Positions 17,515 to 25,990 of a stretch of DNA of 63,499 nucleotides are shown here, one piece after another; the stretch's first letter is position 1; each line of letters opens with the position of its first letter. Origin of the DNA: JAAYZQ01 sp034428935 (GTDB lineage: Bacteria; Chloroflexota; Anaerolineae; JAAYZQ01). Below the pieces are notes generated by a model, which was given only the letters and a program-made list of their open reading frames with translations, searched no databases and was not told the DNA's origin. Both the position numbers and the translations under genes were made by a program. Location of the stretch: the NCBI GenBank assembly GCA_034428935.1, contig DAOUHB010000044.1:1-63499 (forward strand), in the 5' to 3' direction.

Positions 17515-18321
17515 CTAGACCGGGGCCAGCGTCCCGGCAAAGATCATCCAGGCGAGTGCTGTCTTGGCCAACAGGCTCAGCACGATGTACACTCGCTCGC
17601 CGAACAGATAGTCCTTCCAGGGCCCGACCTTCTTGTATTGGAGAAACATGTTCAGGGCAAAGATGTTGAAAAAGACAAAGATGGTCGGGATGATGGCATA
17701 GACAAAGCCCGGCGGCTCGGCACCGGCCGACCCCACCGCACCAAGGAAGTAGAGGACGATGACGATCCAGGGGACGACGCCGGCGACACAGCCAAACACA
17801 AACGACGTCCAGTCGGTCTTTGCCGTCGTCTGGTTGTGCAGCTCCATCATGATGCCAAACAGGTTCATCGTCGCGTTGATGCCAAACAGGGCGATGAGCG
17901 TGCCCAGGTCCCAGATGCCGACCAGCATGGCGATGAGCACGATCATCAGCGATGAGCTGAGGGCGTACTCGTAAAAGCGGGCCGGGTTCATGCCCTGCTT
18001 GAGCTTGGCCACGTACCAGCGATAGCCAAAGGTGGACAGTGCCAGATGGGCGATGGCCGACAACAACAGGAAAGCAGCCACTGCCGGACCAAAGAGCAAC
18101 TCATAAGCGAGCTTGGGATCGGGCGTCAGCGAGAAGGTGTCCAGGTCGAAGCGCAGGAAGTTGGTATAGATGGGATAGGTTGTGTCATTGCTTAGCACGA
18201 TCATCAGGATGCCTTGTACCAGGTGCAGGATGCCCATGACGGCGTTAAAGCGCCGCAGGCCGGTAAAAGTCCTCTCCGATGCCTTGACCACGTGTTTTCC
18301 TTTTGCCGCTCTGGTCGCCAT
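17515..18321 (-). CDS. Heliorhodopsin
   Basis: The 268-residue seven-helix protein has the heliorhodopsin pattern. RRFNAVMGILHLVQG is in helix 1 and RFYEYALSSSLMIVLIAML in helix 3, with E118 as the expected Schiff-base counterion. ALFGINATMNLFGIMMELHN is in helix 4, and GERVYIVLSLLAKTALAW in helix 7 with K253 as the retinal lysine. Heliorhodopsins bind retinal in an inverted topology; most do not pump ions and their role is mostly unknown. AAGGAGG precedes the ATG. No retinal-synthesis gene is in the window. The staygreen gene follows in the same transcript. Confidence 0.92.
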   Translation of the reverse strand: MATRAAKGKHVVKASERTFTGLRRFNAVMGILHLVQGILMIVLSNDTTYPIYTNFLRFDLDTFSLTPDPKLAYELLFGPAVAAFLLLSAIAHLALSTFGYRWYVAKLKQGMNPARFYEYALSSSLMIVLIAMLVGIWDLGTLIALFGINATMNLFGIMMELHNQTTAKTDWTSFVFGCVAGVVPWIVIVLYFLGAVGSAGAEPPGFVYAIIPTIFVFFNIFALNMFLQYKKVGPWKDYLFGERVYIVLSLLAKTALAWMIFAGTLAPV

Positions 18322-18445
18322 TTCTGTTTCCTCCTTGTGAAGTACACGTATTACTCTGGACTCGGAAAAATCGGTGAGGAAACCAACTCACCACGACGAT
18401 GGATTCATCACGGTGAAGCAATGGAGCTGTGAAGGGACAGGAGAG

Positions 18446-18474
18446 AGTATAGCCGAGTTCCGGGGAAAAAGCAA
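18446..18474 (-). promoter_or_regulatory. Promoter of the heliorhodopsin-staygreen transcript
   Basis: On the minus strand TTGCTT, a 17-base spacer and TATACT lie about 125 bases before the heliorhodopsin ATG. I see nothing else in the leader 18322-18445. Confidence 0.5.
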
Positions 18475-18539
18475 GCCGCTCGAGCACATGAGGAAGCCAG
18501 CCCTCCCCTATTCGCTCAGCTCTCTCAACACACGGCGCA

Positions 18540-18569
18540 GCCGGCGTGTCGTGGACGTGACACGCCGGC
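18540..18569. terminator. Perfect 11-bp GC hairpin downstream of the GYD gene
   Basis: GCCGGCGTGTC and GACACGCCGGC flank an 8-base loop. It lies in the gap between the GYD gene end and the heliorhodopsin promoter and may stop readthrough, though no U-run follows. Confidence 0.4.
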
Positions 18570-18689
18570 GCCGCGTGGGTGGCAGCGGCTTCTGTAGCAC
18601 GGCCAGTTGGGCCCGCCGGTCCGGCGCCGCGCGACGCTGGGCTTTTGCCTTTTTCTCATGTTTTGCCTGCCAGGAACCTCAACAGGCGT

Positions 18690-19010
18690 TCACCCTCGCG
18701 CGACCTGGACCCGGGTTACGTCCCGGGCCAGCTCGCTGAACTCGGAGAAGGGAATCGCCGTCAGGGTCTGTGTCGAGCTGACGCCAAAGCGATTCGCCAG
18801 CAGCGCGACCTTGGCGGCCGTAGTGGCGTCGGGCGCTTCAAAAATATGCATGAAGTCATAGGCGCCCAGCAGGGCGTAGCTGGCGATCCTTTTGACCTGC
18901 GGCAACGATTCAGCCAACTCCTGTTCGAGGATCTTGTCCATCTCGGCCAGATGGCTCATCTGGCCGGCAGAAGCAGGCGATACCTTGGACAACAGAATAA
19001 ACGTCGACAT
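18690..19010 (-). CDS. GYD-domain protein
   Basis: The 106 residues (MSTFILLSKVSP start) have the size and pattern of GYD-domain proteins, small ferredoxin-fold proteins of unknown function. The family 'GxYD' element appears as LLGAYDFMHIFEAPD. Its promoter carries a perfect palindrome, so it is probably repressed or activated by a dimeric regulator. The neighbouring gene upstream is a GlsB/YeaQ-type membrane protein. Confidence 0.8.
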   Translation of the reverse strand: MSTFILLSKVSPASAGQMSHLAEMDKILEQELAESLPQVKRIASYALLGAYDFMHIFEAPDATTAAKVALLANRFGVSSTQTLTAIPFSEFSELARDVTRVQVARG

Positions 19011-19063
19011 GGCCTCCCTCCACGAATGCGAATTGAGCTTTTCGTTGATCGCTGGTGATTTAA

Positions 19064-19092
19064 ATTATAGCAGTTGGACTTCCGGAAGTCAA
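19064..19092 (-). promoter_or_regulatory. Strong promoter with overlapping operator palindrome (GYD gene)
   Basis: On the minus strand TTGACT, 17 bases and TATAAT form the promoter. The 14-bp perfect palindrome GACTTCCGGAAGTC (19077-19090) covers the -35 box and half the spacer, the position of a repressor operator. Confidence 0.7.
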
Positions 19093-19161
19093 GAACCAGT
19101 GCTGAGAGATGGAGGGCAGCGGCACTCCTGCTCCTTCTCGCGGGAGAGTCCGGGTGAAAAG

Positions 19162-19203
19162 CAATGGATGGGCAGCCACAGGGGGGGAACTGCCCATCCA
19201 TTG
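19162..19203. terminator. Perfect 14-bp hairpin after the GlsB/YeaQ gene
   Basis: CAATGGATGGGCAG and CTGCCCATCCATTG pair perfectly around a 14-base G-rich loop, 46 bases after the stop codon of the minus-strand gene. Confidence 0.55.
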
Positions 19204-19248
19204 TCCCCCGGGGGGGGACGGCTAGTGCATATGCAGACGCGGACCTGC

Positions 19249-19512
19249 TTATACCCTTGCCGCGCTCCCGCGAGTGATCAGGCGATAGATTGCGATGACG
19301 ACGATCGCGCCCAAAATCGCCACGATGATGCTGGTGAGGTTAAAGCCGCTTACCAGGTCGACGCCGAGGATCAGGCTGGTGATCCAGCCGCCCACAACGG
19401 CGCCCACGATGCCCAGGATGAGGTCAACCAAGATGCCCGTCCTGGCCTTCATGAGCCACGAAGCCACCAGGCCTGCTATGAGGCCCACCACGATCAATGC
19501 AATCAAACCCAT
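19249..19512 (-). CDS. GlsB/YeaQ/YmgE (transglycosylase-associated) family membrane protein
   Basis: The 87 residues form three hydrophobic helices with glycine pairs (GLIAGLVASWLMKARTGILV, LGIVGAVVGGWI, SIIVAILGAIVVIAIYRLI). This is the compact pattern of the GlsB/YeaQ family, often stress-induced. AGGAGGGAGAATC precedes the ATG. Confidence 0.85.
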   Translation of the reverse strand: MGLIALIVVGLIAGLVASWLMKARTGILVDLILGIVGAVVGGWITSLILGVDLVSGFNLTSIIVAILGAIVVIAIYRLITRGSAARV

Positions 19513-19640
19513 GATTCTCCCTCCTCAGTTCGCTATGCGTTGTGCCTGAAGATCGATGCGGATACATACTGCTCCGCGCCCATCCCCTGCTCTCAGGCCA
19601 GGCCAGGGGGCGGCTTGCGTACCTGCGGCCGATGGCTCAG

Positions 19641-20081
19641 CTACAGGCTCTCGACCAGTTTTCTCAACGAGTGGAGCGCCTTCTTGACCCGCATTGCATC
19701 CTTGGGGTTGCCACCGGCCACAAAGTTGCCAAAGATGCCGCCCCCCATAAGAGTATCGAGGGTGTACTCTACCTTGCACTCGTCGGCGTTCAGCCCAAGG
19801 AATCCGCCGCTCGCCCGCAACTTGAAGACGTGGGCGTCCTTGTCGTCGCCCAACTGGGTTGCGATCTCCAGGCGTTTCCCGGGTTCCATGCTCGTCACGA
19901 TGCCGCGGCCCGTCCGGCCCTCGTCCGTCCACTCAAAGCTCCCGCCCTCGCGGACAGACGTCATCCCAGAGACACTTTCGATGCCTGGGAACCACTGCGG
20001 CCAATACGTGGGATTTGTCATAACTTCCCACACTTTCTCAACCGGTGCATCGATCTCGACTTCACGTTCGAATTTCGGCAT
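19641..20081 (-). CDS. SRPBCC (START-like) family protein
   Basis: I chose ATG 20081, preceded by GAGGAGGTAAG. The 146 residues begin FEREVEIDAPVEKVWEVMTN and continue WPQWFPGIESV, the usual entry of polyketide-cyclase/START-like SRPBCC proteins. The fold binds hydrophobic ligands; the ligand is unknown here. It lies in the run of small minus-strand genes around the GYD and GlsB genes. Confidence 0.82.
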   Translation of the reverse strand: MPKFEREVEIDAPVEKVWEVMTNPTYWPQWFPGIESVSGMTSVREGGSFEWTDEGRTGRGIVTSMEPGKRLEIATQLGDDKDAHVFKLRASGGFLGLNADECKVEYTLDTLMGGGIFGNFVAGGNPKDAMRVKKALHSLRKLVESL

Positions 20082-20220
20082 TGCTTTCTTACCTCCTCGC
20101 TGGCACGAGTATACCAACCGATCATTACAACTGACATTACAGTCCAACGAGCCGCCTTGGACCGTTGCACCGCGTGCAAACCGCTCGGCGGGCCATGCAT
20201 ACGCCGGTGGGGGTGATGTA

Positions 20221-20253
20221 GGCCAGGCCGCCGGGGGGGCGAGCGGCCTGGCC
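20221..20253. terminator. Perfect 11-bp GC hairpin after the Gly-rich gene
   Basis: GGCCAGGCCGC and GCGGCCTGGCC flank an 11-base G-rich loop, 30 bases downstream of the minus-strand stop at 20283. Confidence 0.5.
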
Positions 20254-20282
20254 ATGGAACGTTGTCACCTGGAAACCGGCGT

Positions 20283-20945
20283 CTATCGTCCGGCGCCGAG
20301 CTGGCCTCCCAGCTCGTTCAGGACTTCTTGCAAGCTGGCCTCTGCGGTCGCGCGATTCATCCCGGTATAAGAGGCGAGCTCGTCGGCCAGGCCCGCCTTG
20401 CGGATCTGGGTCTTTTTCACCCGCTTGCCGCTGTTCATCCTCTGGACCACGGTATCCAGGCTGGGTCCAGGCTGCTCGACCGCCTGGGGTTGCGCGCGAT
20501 CCGGTGTCATGTCGATCCCGGGCTGCATCCGGCTCTGCATGAGTTTGCCGAGGACGAACGCTACAACGGCCTGGGCCAATTGGGGGGGCAGGCCAAGCTT
20601 TTCGGCCAGGCGGCCTACGATGGGCGCCAGGATCGAGTTGGATTGCATGGTCGAGCTGCCGCCGCCCATGATCGCGCCCAGAATATCGCCGAGCCCACCG
20701 GCCCCTGCCGAAGCCTGGGATGCGCCGGTATATCCACCCCCGCCACCCAGGGCGCCTTGCAGCAGGCTCCCCAGGTCCATCCCGCCCTGGGCGGGCGCGG
20801 GACCGGGCTGGGTGCCATACCCCTGGCTCGCTCCGCCTCCCATGCTCTGCAGCAATTGGACGAAAGGATCGGCCTCGTTACCCGCATCCTGCGCGCTCGA
20901 CTGCTGCTGGCTGCCCTGCATCAATGCCTGTAATAGATCTTCCAT
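20283..20945 (-). CDS. Gly/Gln-rich protein with DUF937-like architecture, function unknown
   Basis: The 220 residues start with a short helix (MEDLLQALMQGSQQQ) and a low-complexity Gly/Pro/Gln region (about 35-100). A hydrophobic helical part follows (ILAPIVGRLAEKLGLPPQLAQAVVAFVLGKLM), and then a C-terminal helical segment with alternating charges. The glycine-rich linker and the 'L.pi...la.klGl.p..a.....f.l..l' pattern recall DUF937-type proteins, but I cannot confirm this. A ribosome site (GGAGGAAACGAG) precedes the ATG. Confidence 0.6.
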   Translation of the reverse strand: MEDLLQALMQGSQQQSSAQDAGNEADPFVQLLQSMGGGASQGYGTQPGPAPAQGGMDLGSLLQGALGGGGGYTGASQASAGAGGLGDILGAIMGGGSSTMQSNSILAPIVGRLAEKLGLPPQLAQAVVAFVLGKLMQSRMQPGIDMTPDRAQPQAVEQPGPSLDTVVQRMNSGKRVKKTQIRKAGLADELASYTGMNRATAEASLQEVLNELGGQLGAGR

Positions 20946-21091
20946 TTCTCTCGTTTCCTCCGTCTACCAGGTTGGTGACCCTCGATGGGGCCACACCTCT
21001 ACACGCCACCATGCCCTTCAGGCAAGACAGGCGCCGGCCGTGGTGTCACAGCCGGCACCCGTGAAGTTTGCCGCTGTGCCGGACAGAAGGA

Positions 21092-22135
21092 CTAACCAGG
21101 GATGCGCAGCTTCCAGCCTGGCCGGATGAGGTTCGGGTTCTCGATGACGTCCTTGTTGGCCTCAAAGATCTCGCGCCAGCGCCCGGCGTTGCCATAGACG
21201 CTCTTGGCGATACCGCTCAGGGTGTCTCCCGACTTGACCACGTAGATGGTCTCGGCCTTTGTGGCGGCCGCCGCTGCCTGGACCGCCTCGGCTTCGCGCT
21301 TCATCTCCTCGAGCTCGCGCTTGGCAGCCTCGACCTCGCGCTTGACGGCCTCGGCCTCGCGGCGGGCCTTTTCCTCCTCCGCCTTCTTGAACTGCGCTTC
21401 GCGCTTTTCCTTCAGCTCCTGGACATACTTCTCGGTCTCGGTCTCGCGCTCGTCCGCCTTCTTCTGGGTCGCAGCCGGGCGCTGCTGCCGGGCCATCTGT
21501 GCCTTCTTCCGAGCCTCGGCCTCGCGCTCTTTCCGGGCCTCTTCTTCCTTCTTCTGGGCCTCGGCCTGGCGCTGCTCTCGGGCCGCTGCCGCCTTCTTCT
21601 GGATCTCGGCGTCGCGCTTGGCCTTCTGCTCCTGTTCCTCGGCCTGTTTCTTGGCCTCCGCAGCAACGGCCGCTTCGCGCCTGCGGCGCTTGTCGGCGTC
21701 TGTCGCCTTCAAGGCGGTGGCAATCTCGTCCAGGGTCTTTCGCTCCGCGGCGCTGACCGCCTTGCCGCCGCGCAGGGTCTGCTCGCGCGCTGCTTCGGCA
21801 ATGGCTTCGCCGGCGTTCATGAGGAAATCCCGAATCGCATCGCCCTCAACCTCGTCCGCCTTGGTCTCGAGCAGGGTGCCCACCTGCGCAAGCATCCTCT
21901 TGGCGTCTTCCGGGCTGGCTTCGATCTTGTCGTCGGCGTCCTTCTGTTCGGCAATGATCGACCGCACCAGGTCGGATTGCGACCGGGCGCTTTTCAAATA
22001 GGTTTGCAACGCCTTGGCCTCGCTCCGCCTCGTGAACAACGTGCCGCGGTCGGATTCGGTCAAAAGGTGATGGATGAGCTGGGGAGCATTGAGAAGCTGC
22101 TTCCACTCTGTCGCTGAGAATTTGCCGGTTGCCAT
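21092..22135 (-). CDS. Coiled-coil protein with C-terminal LysM domain
   Basis: I chose ATG 22135, preceded by AAGGAGAGGG. The first about 140 residues are helical. Residues about 150-290 form a highly charged Lys/Glu/Ala/Arg coiled coil with heptad-like repeats. A LysM domain closes the protein (YVVKSGDTLSGIAKSVYGNA, then WREIFEANKDVIENPNLIRPGWKLRIPG). There is no signal peptide, so it may be a cytoplasmic LysM/BON-type protein rather than a cell-wall enzyme. LysM usually binds N-acetylglucosamine polymers. The charged repeat makes homology by composition unreliable. Confidence 0.8.
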   Translation of the reverse strand: MATGKFSATEWKQLLNAPQLIHHLLTESDRGTLFTRRSEAKALQTYLKSARSQSDLVRSIIAEQKDADDKIEASPEDAKRMLAQVGTLLETKADEVEGDAIRDFLMNAGEAIAEAAREQTLRGGKAVSAAERKTLDEIATALKATDADKRRRREAAVAAEAKKQAEEQEQKAKRDAEIQKKAAAAREQRQAEAQKKEEEARKEREAEARKKAQMARQQRPAATQKKADERETETEKYVQELKEKREAQFKKAEEEKARREAEAVKREVEAAKRELEEMKREAEAVQAAAAATKAETIYVVKSGDTLSGIAKSVYGNAGRWREIFEANKDVIENPNLIRPGWKLRIPG

Positions 22136-22304
22136 TACCCTCTCCTTAAACGTTATGGTCCAGGTTGCCTGGGCGCATCTATGGCCCATCCTCTGGCCTT
22201 TAGCCATTGTAACACCCCCATGTTTCAATCCATATTACAGTTTCACCGGGAGGCTCTGGAGGCTGCTGGCAGGCGGCCAAGGGGAGCGTTCCCCTGGCTG
22301 CGAA
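22136..22304. other. Divergent intergenic region
   Basis: This holds the upstream sequence of the LysM gene on the minus strand. A TACAAT box (plus 22204-22209) could be its -10, but I see no -35 at good spacing. No gene or repeat is visible. Confidence 0.4.
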
Positions 22305-22333
22305 TTGACATTACGCGGGCTTGGGCCTATGAT
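22305..22333 (+). promoter_or_regulatory. Promoter of the CtaA-like gene
   Basis: TTGACA (22305-22310), 17 bases and TATGAT (22328-22333) form a near-consensus promoter 130 bases before the start codon. Confidence 0.7.
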
Positions 22334-22462
22334 GTGCCAGACCTGGCCAGGGGGATGCATCGATATGGGCATCCTGGATGCTTATGGCGGGTATGGAGAG
22401 AAATCAAGCCCGATCCCGTGCAACCGGCCCGGGCGCCGAATCTGCGATAGGACAGCATACTC

Positions 22463-23362
22463 GTGACCAATCGACACCGAAACCTGTTTCTGGCGGCCTC
22501 CCTGTTCACCTACCTGTTGGTCACCCTGGGCGGTGTCGTGTGCGTCACCGACGCGTCGCGGGGCTGCCCCGACTGGCCGGCATGCTACGGCCAGCTCGTC
22601 CCTCCGCCGCGCTTTGATTCGATCCTGGAATATACCCACCGGGTGGTGGCCGCCCTTACCTCGTTGCTCATCGTCGCCTCGGCCATCGTGGGCTGGCGGA
22701 GGTACCGGGCCAATCGGTGGCTGTGGCAGCCCCTGGCAATCGCCATCGGATTCCTGCTGGTGGTCATCCTGCTCGGCGCGCTGGTGGTGCTGCGCGGGCT
22801 CGAACCCGGCCTGGCAGCCCTCGATCTGGGCTCGGCGCTGATGGTGCAGGCCCTCGTGACCACGGCGGCCGTGGTGGCGGCCAGCCGCGGCCGCAGCCCC
22901 CGCCGGCCCTCGCTCGCGGGGGGCCTGGCCAGGCTGGCCCTGTGGGCCCTGGTGGCCACCTGGATCGTGCTGGTGAGCGGCGTCCTCGTCGCCGAGAGCG
23001 GCTCGGCGGTGCGGTGCCTGAGCTGGCCCCTGTACGGCGGCGAGGCGAACCCGGCCGTGGGACAGGCGAGGGAGTGGCTCGGGTGGGCGCGCCGCGTGGT
23101 CGGGGCGCTGGCGGGCATCCTGATCCTGGCTGTGGTGGTGCAGGCCTGGCGCGCCCAGGGATGGCAGCGGGGGCCCCGGCCGGTTGCGGCGGCCCTGGGC
23201 CTGGTGCTTGTGATCGAGATCGTGGTCGGCGGGGTCCTGGCAGGGGGCAGCGGCACGCTCGCCCTTCAGGTGGTGTACGTCGCGCTGGCCGCCGCCCTCT
23301 GGCCGTTGTTGGTCGCGCTGTGGGTCATGGCCGGATTGCGAGAGCCGGCCGCAGGCTCCTGA
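22463..23362 (+). CDS. Divergent CtaA/COX15-family membrane protein
   Basis: GTG 22463 opens a 299-residue protein with about eight helices. The first half carries the CtaA/COX15 pattern: VTLGGVVCVTDASRGCPDWPACYGQ and the ExxxHR-like ILEYTHRVVAALTS. The family makes haem A from haem O using histidine haem ligands in both halves. Here the whole protein has only two histidines (H5 and H59), and the second-half positions read GWARRVVGAL and LQVVYVALAA. Either it lost haem ligation or it does something else. No cytochrome oxidase genes are nearby. Confidence 0.75.
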   Translation: MTNRHRNLFLAASLFTYLLVTLGGVVCVTDASRGCPDWPACYGQLVPPPRFDSILEYTHRVVAALTSLLIVASAIVGWRRYRANRWLWQPLAIAIGFLLVVILLGALVVLRGLEPGLAALDLGSALMVQALVTTAAVVAASRGRSPRRPSLAGGLARLALWALVATWIVLVSGVLVAESGSAVRCLSWPLYGGEANPAVGQAREWLGWARRVVGALAGILILAVVVQAWRAQGWQRGPRPVAAALGLVLVIEIVVGGVLAGGSGTLALQVVYVALAAALWPLLVALWVMAGLREPAAGS

Positions 23363-23371
23363 GGGAGCGGA

Positions 23372-24439
23372 TTATTGTGCCGTGCCAAAGGTGACGTCGA
23401 TGGTCGTCTCCGCGGCGGCTTTTTGCTCCTCGAACCAGGTTTGGAACGCTTGCGACTTGACCGACTCGTAGGTCTGGTCGTCCGTCTCCCGGACGCCCTT
23501 TTCAAGCACCTGGATGATGTGATAGCCAAAGTCGGTTTGGACCAGGTCGCTGGTCGTGCCCGGCTCCATGGAAAAGGCCACTTCCTCGAACTCGTCGACC
23601 ATCACTCCGCGCGGGAACCAGCCAAGGTCACCCTCGTTGTCCTTGTTAGTCGTGTCCTGGGAAAGCTCGCTGGCCAGCGCTCCCCACTCCTCGCCGGCTT
23701 CGAGCCTGTCGAGGACCTCCTGGCCGGCCTCTTCATCGGCGACCAGGATGTGCCGGGCGTGGACCTGCTCCGCCTCACGGCTCGGCGCGCGGGCTTGGGC
23801 AACCTCGTCGATCAGCACCGCATCTTCCATCAACCGGGCGAAATACTCCTCGCTCAGGCCGTACTGCTCCAGGAACTGCTCCCAAGAGCCAAACATGCCG
23901 CTGCCGAGGACGGCAGTCTTTTGCTCCTCGACGCGCTCGTCGATGGCGTCCTGGCTCGCTTCGATCCCCTCGTCGGCGGCGCTCTGCCGCAGCAGCGTGC
24001 GATCGATCACCGTCTGCAGGATCTCGTCCTGGAACGTCGCCAGGAGGCCGATGTTCTCGGCCTGGTTCCAATCCACGCCATACTGGAGCGTGACGCTGTG
24101 GAGCGCCTGCTTCAGCTCGGGCTCAAAGTCCTCCCAGGTGATTTCCTCGCCGTTGACCGTCGCCAGCGGCCCCTCCACCGGCTCGATGGCCGCCAGCGCG
24201 ACCTCTACACCGCCGGTGGGAGAGATGGGCTCGGTGGGAGTAAGGACCTCCCCGGCGCCAGGCGTGGCCGTGTCGCCGGCCTGCCCGGCGTCCGGCGTCT
24301 CTGTAGCTTCGACTTCGACCGTTGCGGCCGCCTCGGCAGTGCCGGTATCTGGCCGGGGTGTGGGCGTCGCCATTTCGGGACCGCAGGCGGCGACCAGCAG
24401 CAGGGCCAGGGTCAGAACAAAAAGGTTTTTGACTTTCAT
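23372..24439 (-). CDS. Parvulin-type peptidyl-prolyl isomerase lipoprotein (PrsA/SurA-like)
   Basis: I chose ATG 24439. The 355 residues begin with a lipoprotein signal (LALLLVAACG), then a Thr/Pro/Glu linker. A SurA-like N-domain follows (PLATVNGEEITWEDFEPEL) and then a parvulin domain (HARHILVADEEAGQEVLDRL, LGWFPRGVMVDEFEEVAFSM, GYHIIQVLEK). It is expected to help fold exported proteins outside the membrane. It converges with the CtaA-like gene, whose stop is 9 bases away. Confidence 0.88.
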   Translation of the reverse strand: MKVKNLFVLTLALLLVAACGPEMATPTPRPDTGTAEAAATVEVEATETPDAGQAGDTATPGAGEVLTPTEPISPTGGVEVALAAIEPVEGPLATVNGEEITWEDFEPELKQALHSVTLQYGVDWNQAENIGLLATFQDEILQTVIDRTLLRQSAADEGIEASQDAIDERVEEQKTAVLGSGMFGSWEQFLEQYGLSEEYFARLMEDAVLIDEVAQARAPSREAEQVHARHILVADEEAGQEVLDRLEAGEEWGALASELSQDTTNKDNEGDLGWFPRGVMVDEFEEVAFSMEPGTTSDLVQTDFGYHIIQVLEKGVRETDDQTYESVKSQAFQTWFEEQKAAAETTIDVTFGTAQ

Positions 24440-24470
24440 CGACAGTCCTTCAATGAACAAGAGTCCAATC

Positions 24471-24499
24471 ATTGTACTACATTCCACGACAAAGACCAA
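24471..24499 (-). promoter_or_regulatory. Promoter of the PPIase lipoprotein gene
   Basis: On the minus strand TTGGTC, a 17-base spacer and TACAAT lie about 30 bases before ATG 24439. Confidence 0.55.
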
Positions 24500-24777
24500 G
24501 CCCTGGCACTCTGCAAACCCCCGAGCTTGCCGGTACCAGACGCTTGTGCCCCTCGCTCAGGACCAGGATAGCACAAAGGTGTGCAGATCGTACCGGGAAC
24601 CTATGCAGATCTTGTGCAGTTTTGGAGAGCAGCGACATGTGGGCCGTTCTCGGGGGCTTTCCGCCTTACTCGGCCTTGGGCGCATTCCTGGTGGCAGGCC
24701 GGGACAAATCGAGTGGCATAGGGTTTACCCCTCAGCGGGTGTCCCGGGTTCAGGATTCACAGGCCGGCTTCATGTCC
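24500..24777. other. Intergenic stretch without a recognisable gene
   Basis: I see no coding pattern, hairpin with a U-run or repeat here. Short open frames read as low-complexity and have no ribosome site. Confidence 0.4.
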
Positions 24778-25836
24778 TCACTGCCAGGTGTGCTCTAGCA
24801 CGCGGAGCCAGTTCTCGTAAGCAAGCTTTCGCAGCGAGGCATCGTCATAGCCCGCCTGGCGCAACTGCGCCATCAGCCTGGGCAGCCCTGCCGCATCCCC
24901 CAGCTCGAGGGGCATCTTGGCACCATCAAAATCGGAGCCGAACCCAACACGGTCGATTCCCAGGCGCTCCACCAGGTAGTCGACGTGCCGGACAATGACC
25001 GACAGCGGAGTATCGGCATTGTTCTCGCCATCCTCCCGGATAAAGCCCACGTCAAAGTTGACGCCCACCATCCCGTCCGACTCGCGGATGGCGTCCAACT
25101 GCCGGTCCGTCAGGTTCCGGGTGACGGGGCACAGCGCGTGCGCGCTGCTGTGGGTCGCCACGATGGGCGCGCTGGTGATGGCGGCAAGGTCCCAAAAGCC
25201 CTTCTCGTTCAGGTGAGACACGTCGACCAGGATGCCAAGGCGGTTACAGGCGCGTACCAGGGCACGGCCCTCCGCTGTGAGGCCGGGGCCGGTATCGGGC
25301 GAATGCGGAAAGCGAAAGGGCACGCCATAGCCAAAGATATTGGGCCGGCTCCACACGACACCCAGGGAGCGAAGGCCGGCCCGGTGAAGGACCTCGAGGG
25401 CATGGAGATCGGGGTCGATGGCGTCGGCCCCCTCGATGTGAAAGATCGCGGCGAATACCCCGGTCTGCAGGCAGCGAGCCAGTTCCTCCACGTCCCGTAC
25501 TATCTTGATCTGTCCCGACGAGGCCGCCTCCAATCGGAACAGTCCCGCGCTCATGGCGATCGAGACCCGAGAGGCGCGGGCTGGATCAAGGGGCGCGGCG
25601 AGGGGCACTTCATAGCCCTCCGGCGTGCGGATCACTTCGAACGGGACGCGCGTGCCCGGATCGTTGGCCGAAGCAAAAACCGCAAAGAAACCCCCGGCCA
25701 GGCCGCCCTCTCGGGCGCGGGGCAGGTCGACGTGTCCGTCTGTGTGCCGCTTCAAGAACTCCTGAACTTGCTCCTCCGTATAGGGGTAGAGCCGTCCGAG
25801 CGAATCATTGTGTCCGTCCAAGATGGGCAGTTGCAT
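24778..25836 (-). CDS. Membrane (renal-type) dipeptidase
   Basis: I chose ATG 25836, which starts the protein just before the first metal site. The 352 residues show DGHND (metal H9, D11), FHIEGAD (bridging Glu), VDVSHLN, THSSAHAL and RVGFGSDFDG, the ordered metal and substrate motifs of peptidase family M19. There is no signal peptide, so it is probably cytoplasmic, as in many bacterial members. It cleaves dipeptides, including some with D-residues. Confidence 0.9.
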   Translation of the reverse strand: MQLPILDGHNDSLGRLYPYTEEQVQEFLKRHTDGHVDLPRAREGGLAGGFFAVFASANDPGTRVPFEVIRTPEGYEVPLAAPLDPARASRVSIAMSAGLFRLEAASSGQIKIVRDVEELARCLQTGVFAAIFHIEGADAIDPDLHALEVLHRAGLRSLGVVWSRPNIFGYGVPFRFPHSPDTGPGLTAEGRALVRACNRLGILVDVSHLNEKGFWDLAAITSAPIVATHSSAHALCPVTRNLTDRQLDAIRESDGMVGVNFDVGFIREDGENNADTPLSVIVRHVDYLVERLGIDRVGFGSDFDGAKMPLELGDAAGLPRLMAQLRQAGYDDASLRKLAYENWLRVLEHTWQ

Positions 25837-25961
25837 TAGCTTATTCCCTGATTCAACGATGTACCCTGAGCAAGCCCGGGTTCCGCATATAGGTGTACAA
25901 CATCCCGCCGCAAAAGTCAAACTGCAAGCTGAAGCTGAAACCAAAGGGCGCTTCGTCTCGC

Positions 25962-25990
25962 TTGACAACTCGGCCGTTTATGCATATAAT
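25962..25990 (+). promoter_or_regulatory. Consensus promoter of the aromatic-catabolism operon
   Basis: TTGACA (25962-25967), a 17-base spacer and TATAAT (25985-25990) match the sigma-70 consensus exactly. No gene on this strand starts until 26683, giving a leader of about 690 bases. Confidence 0.75.
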
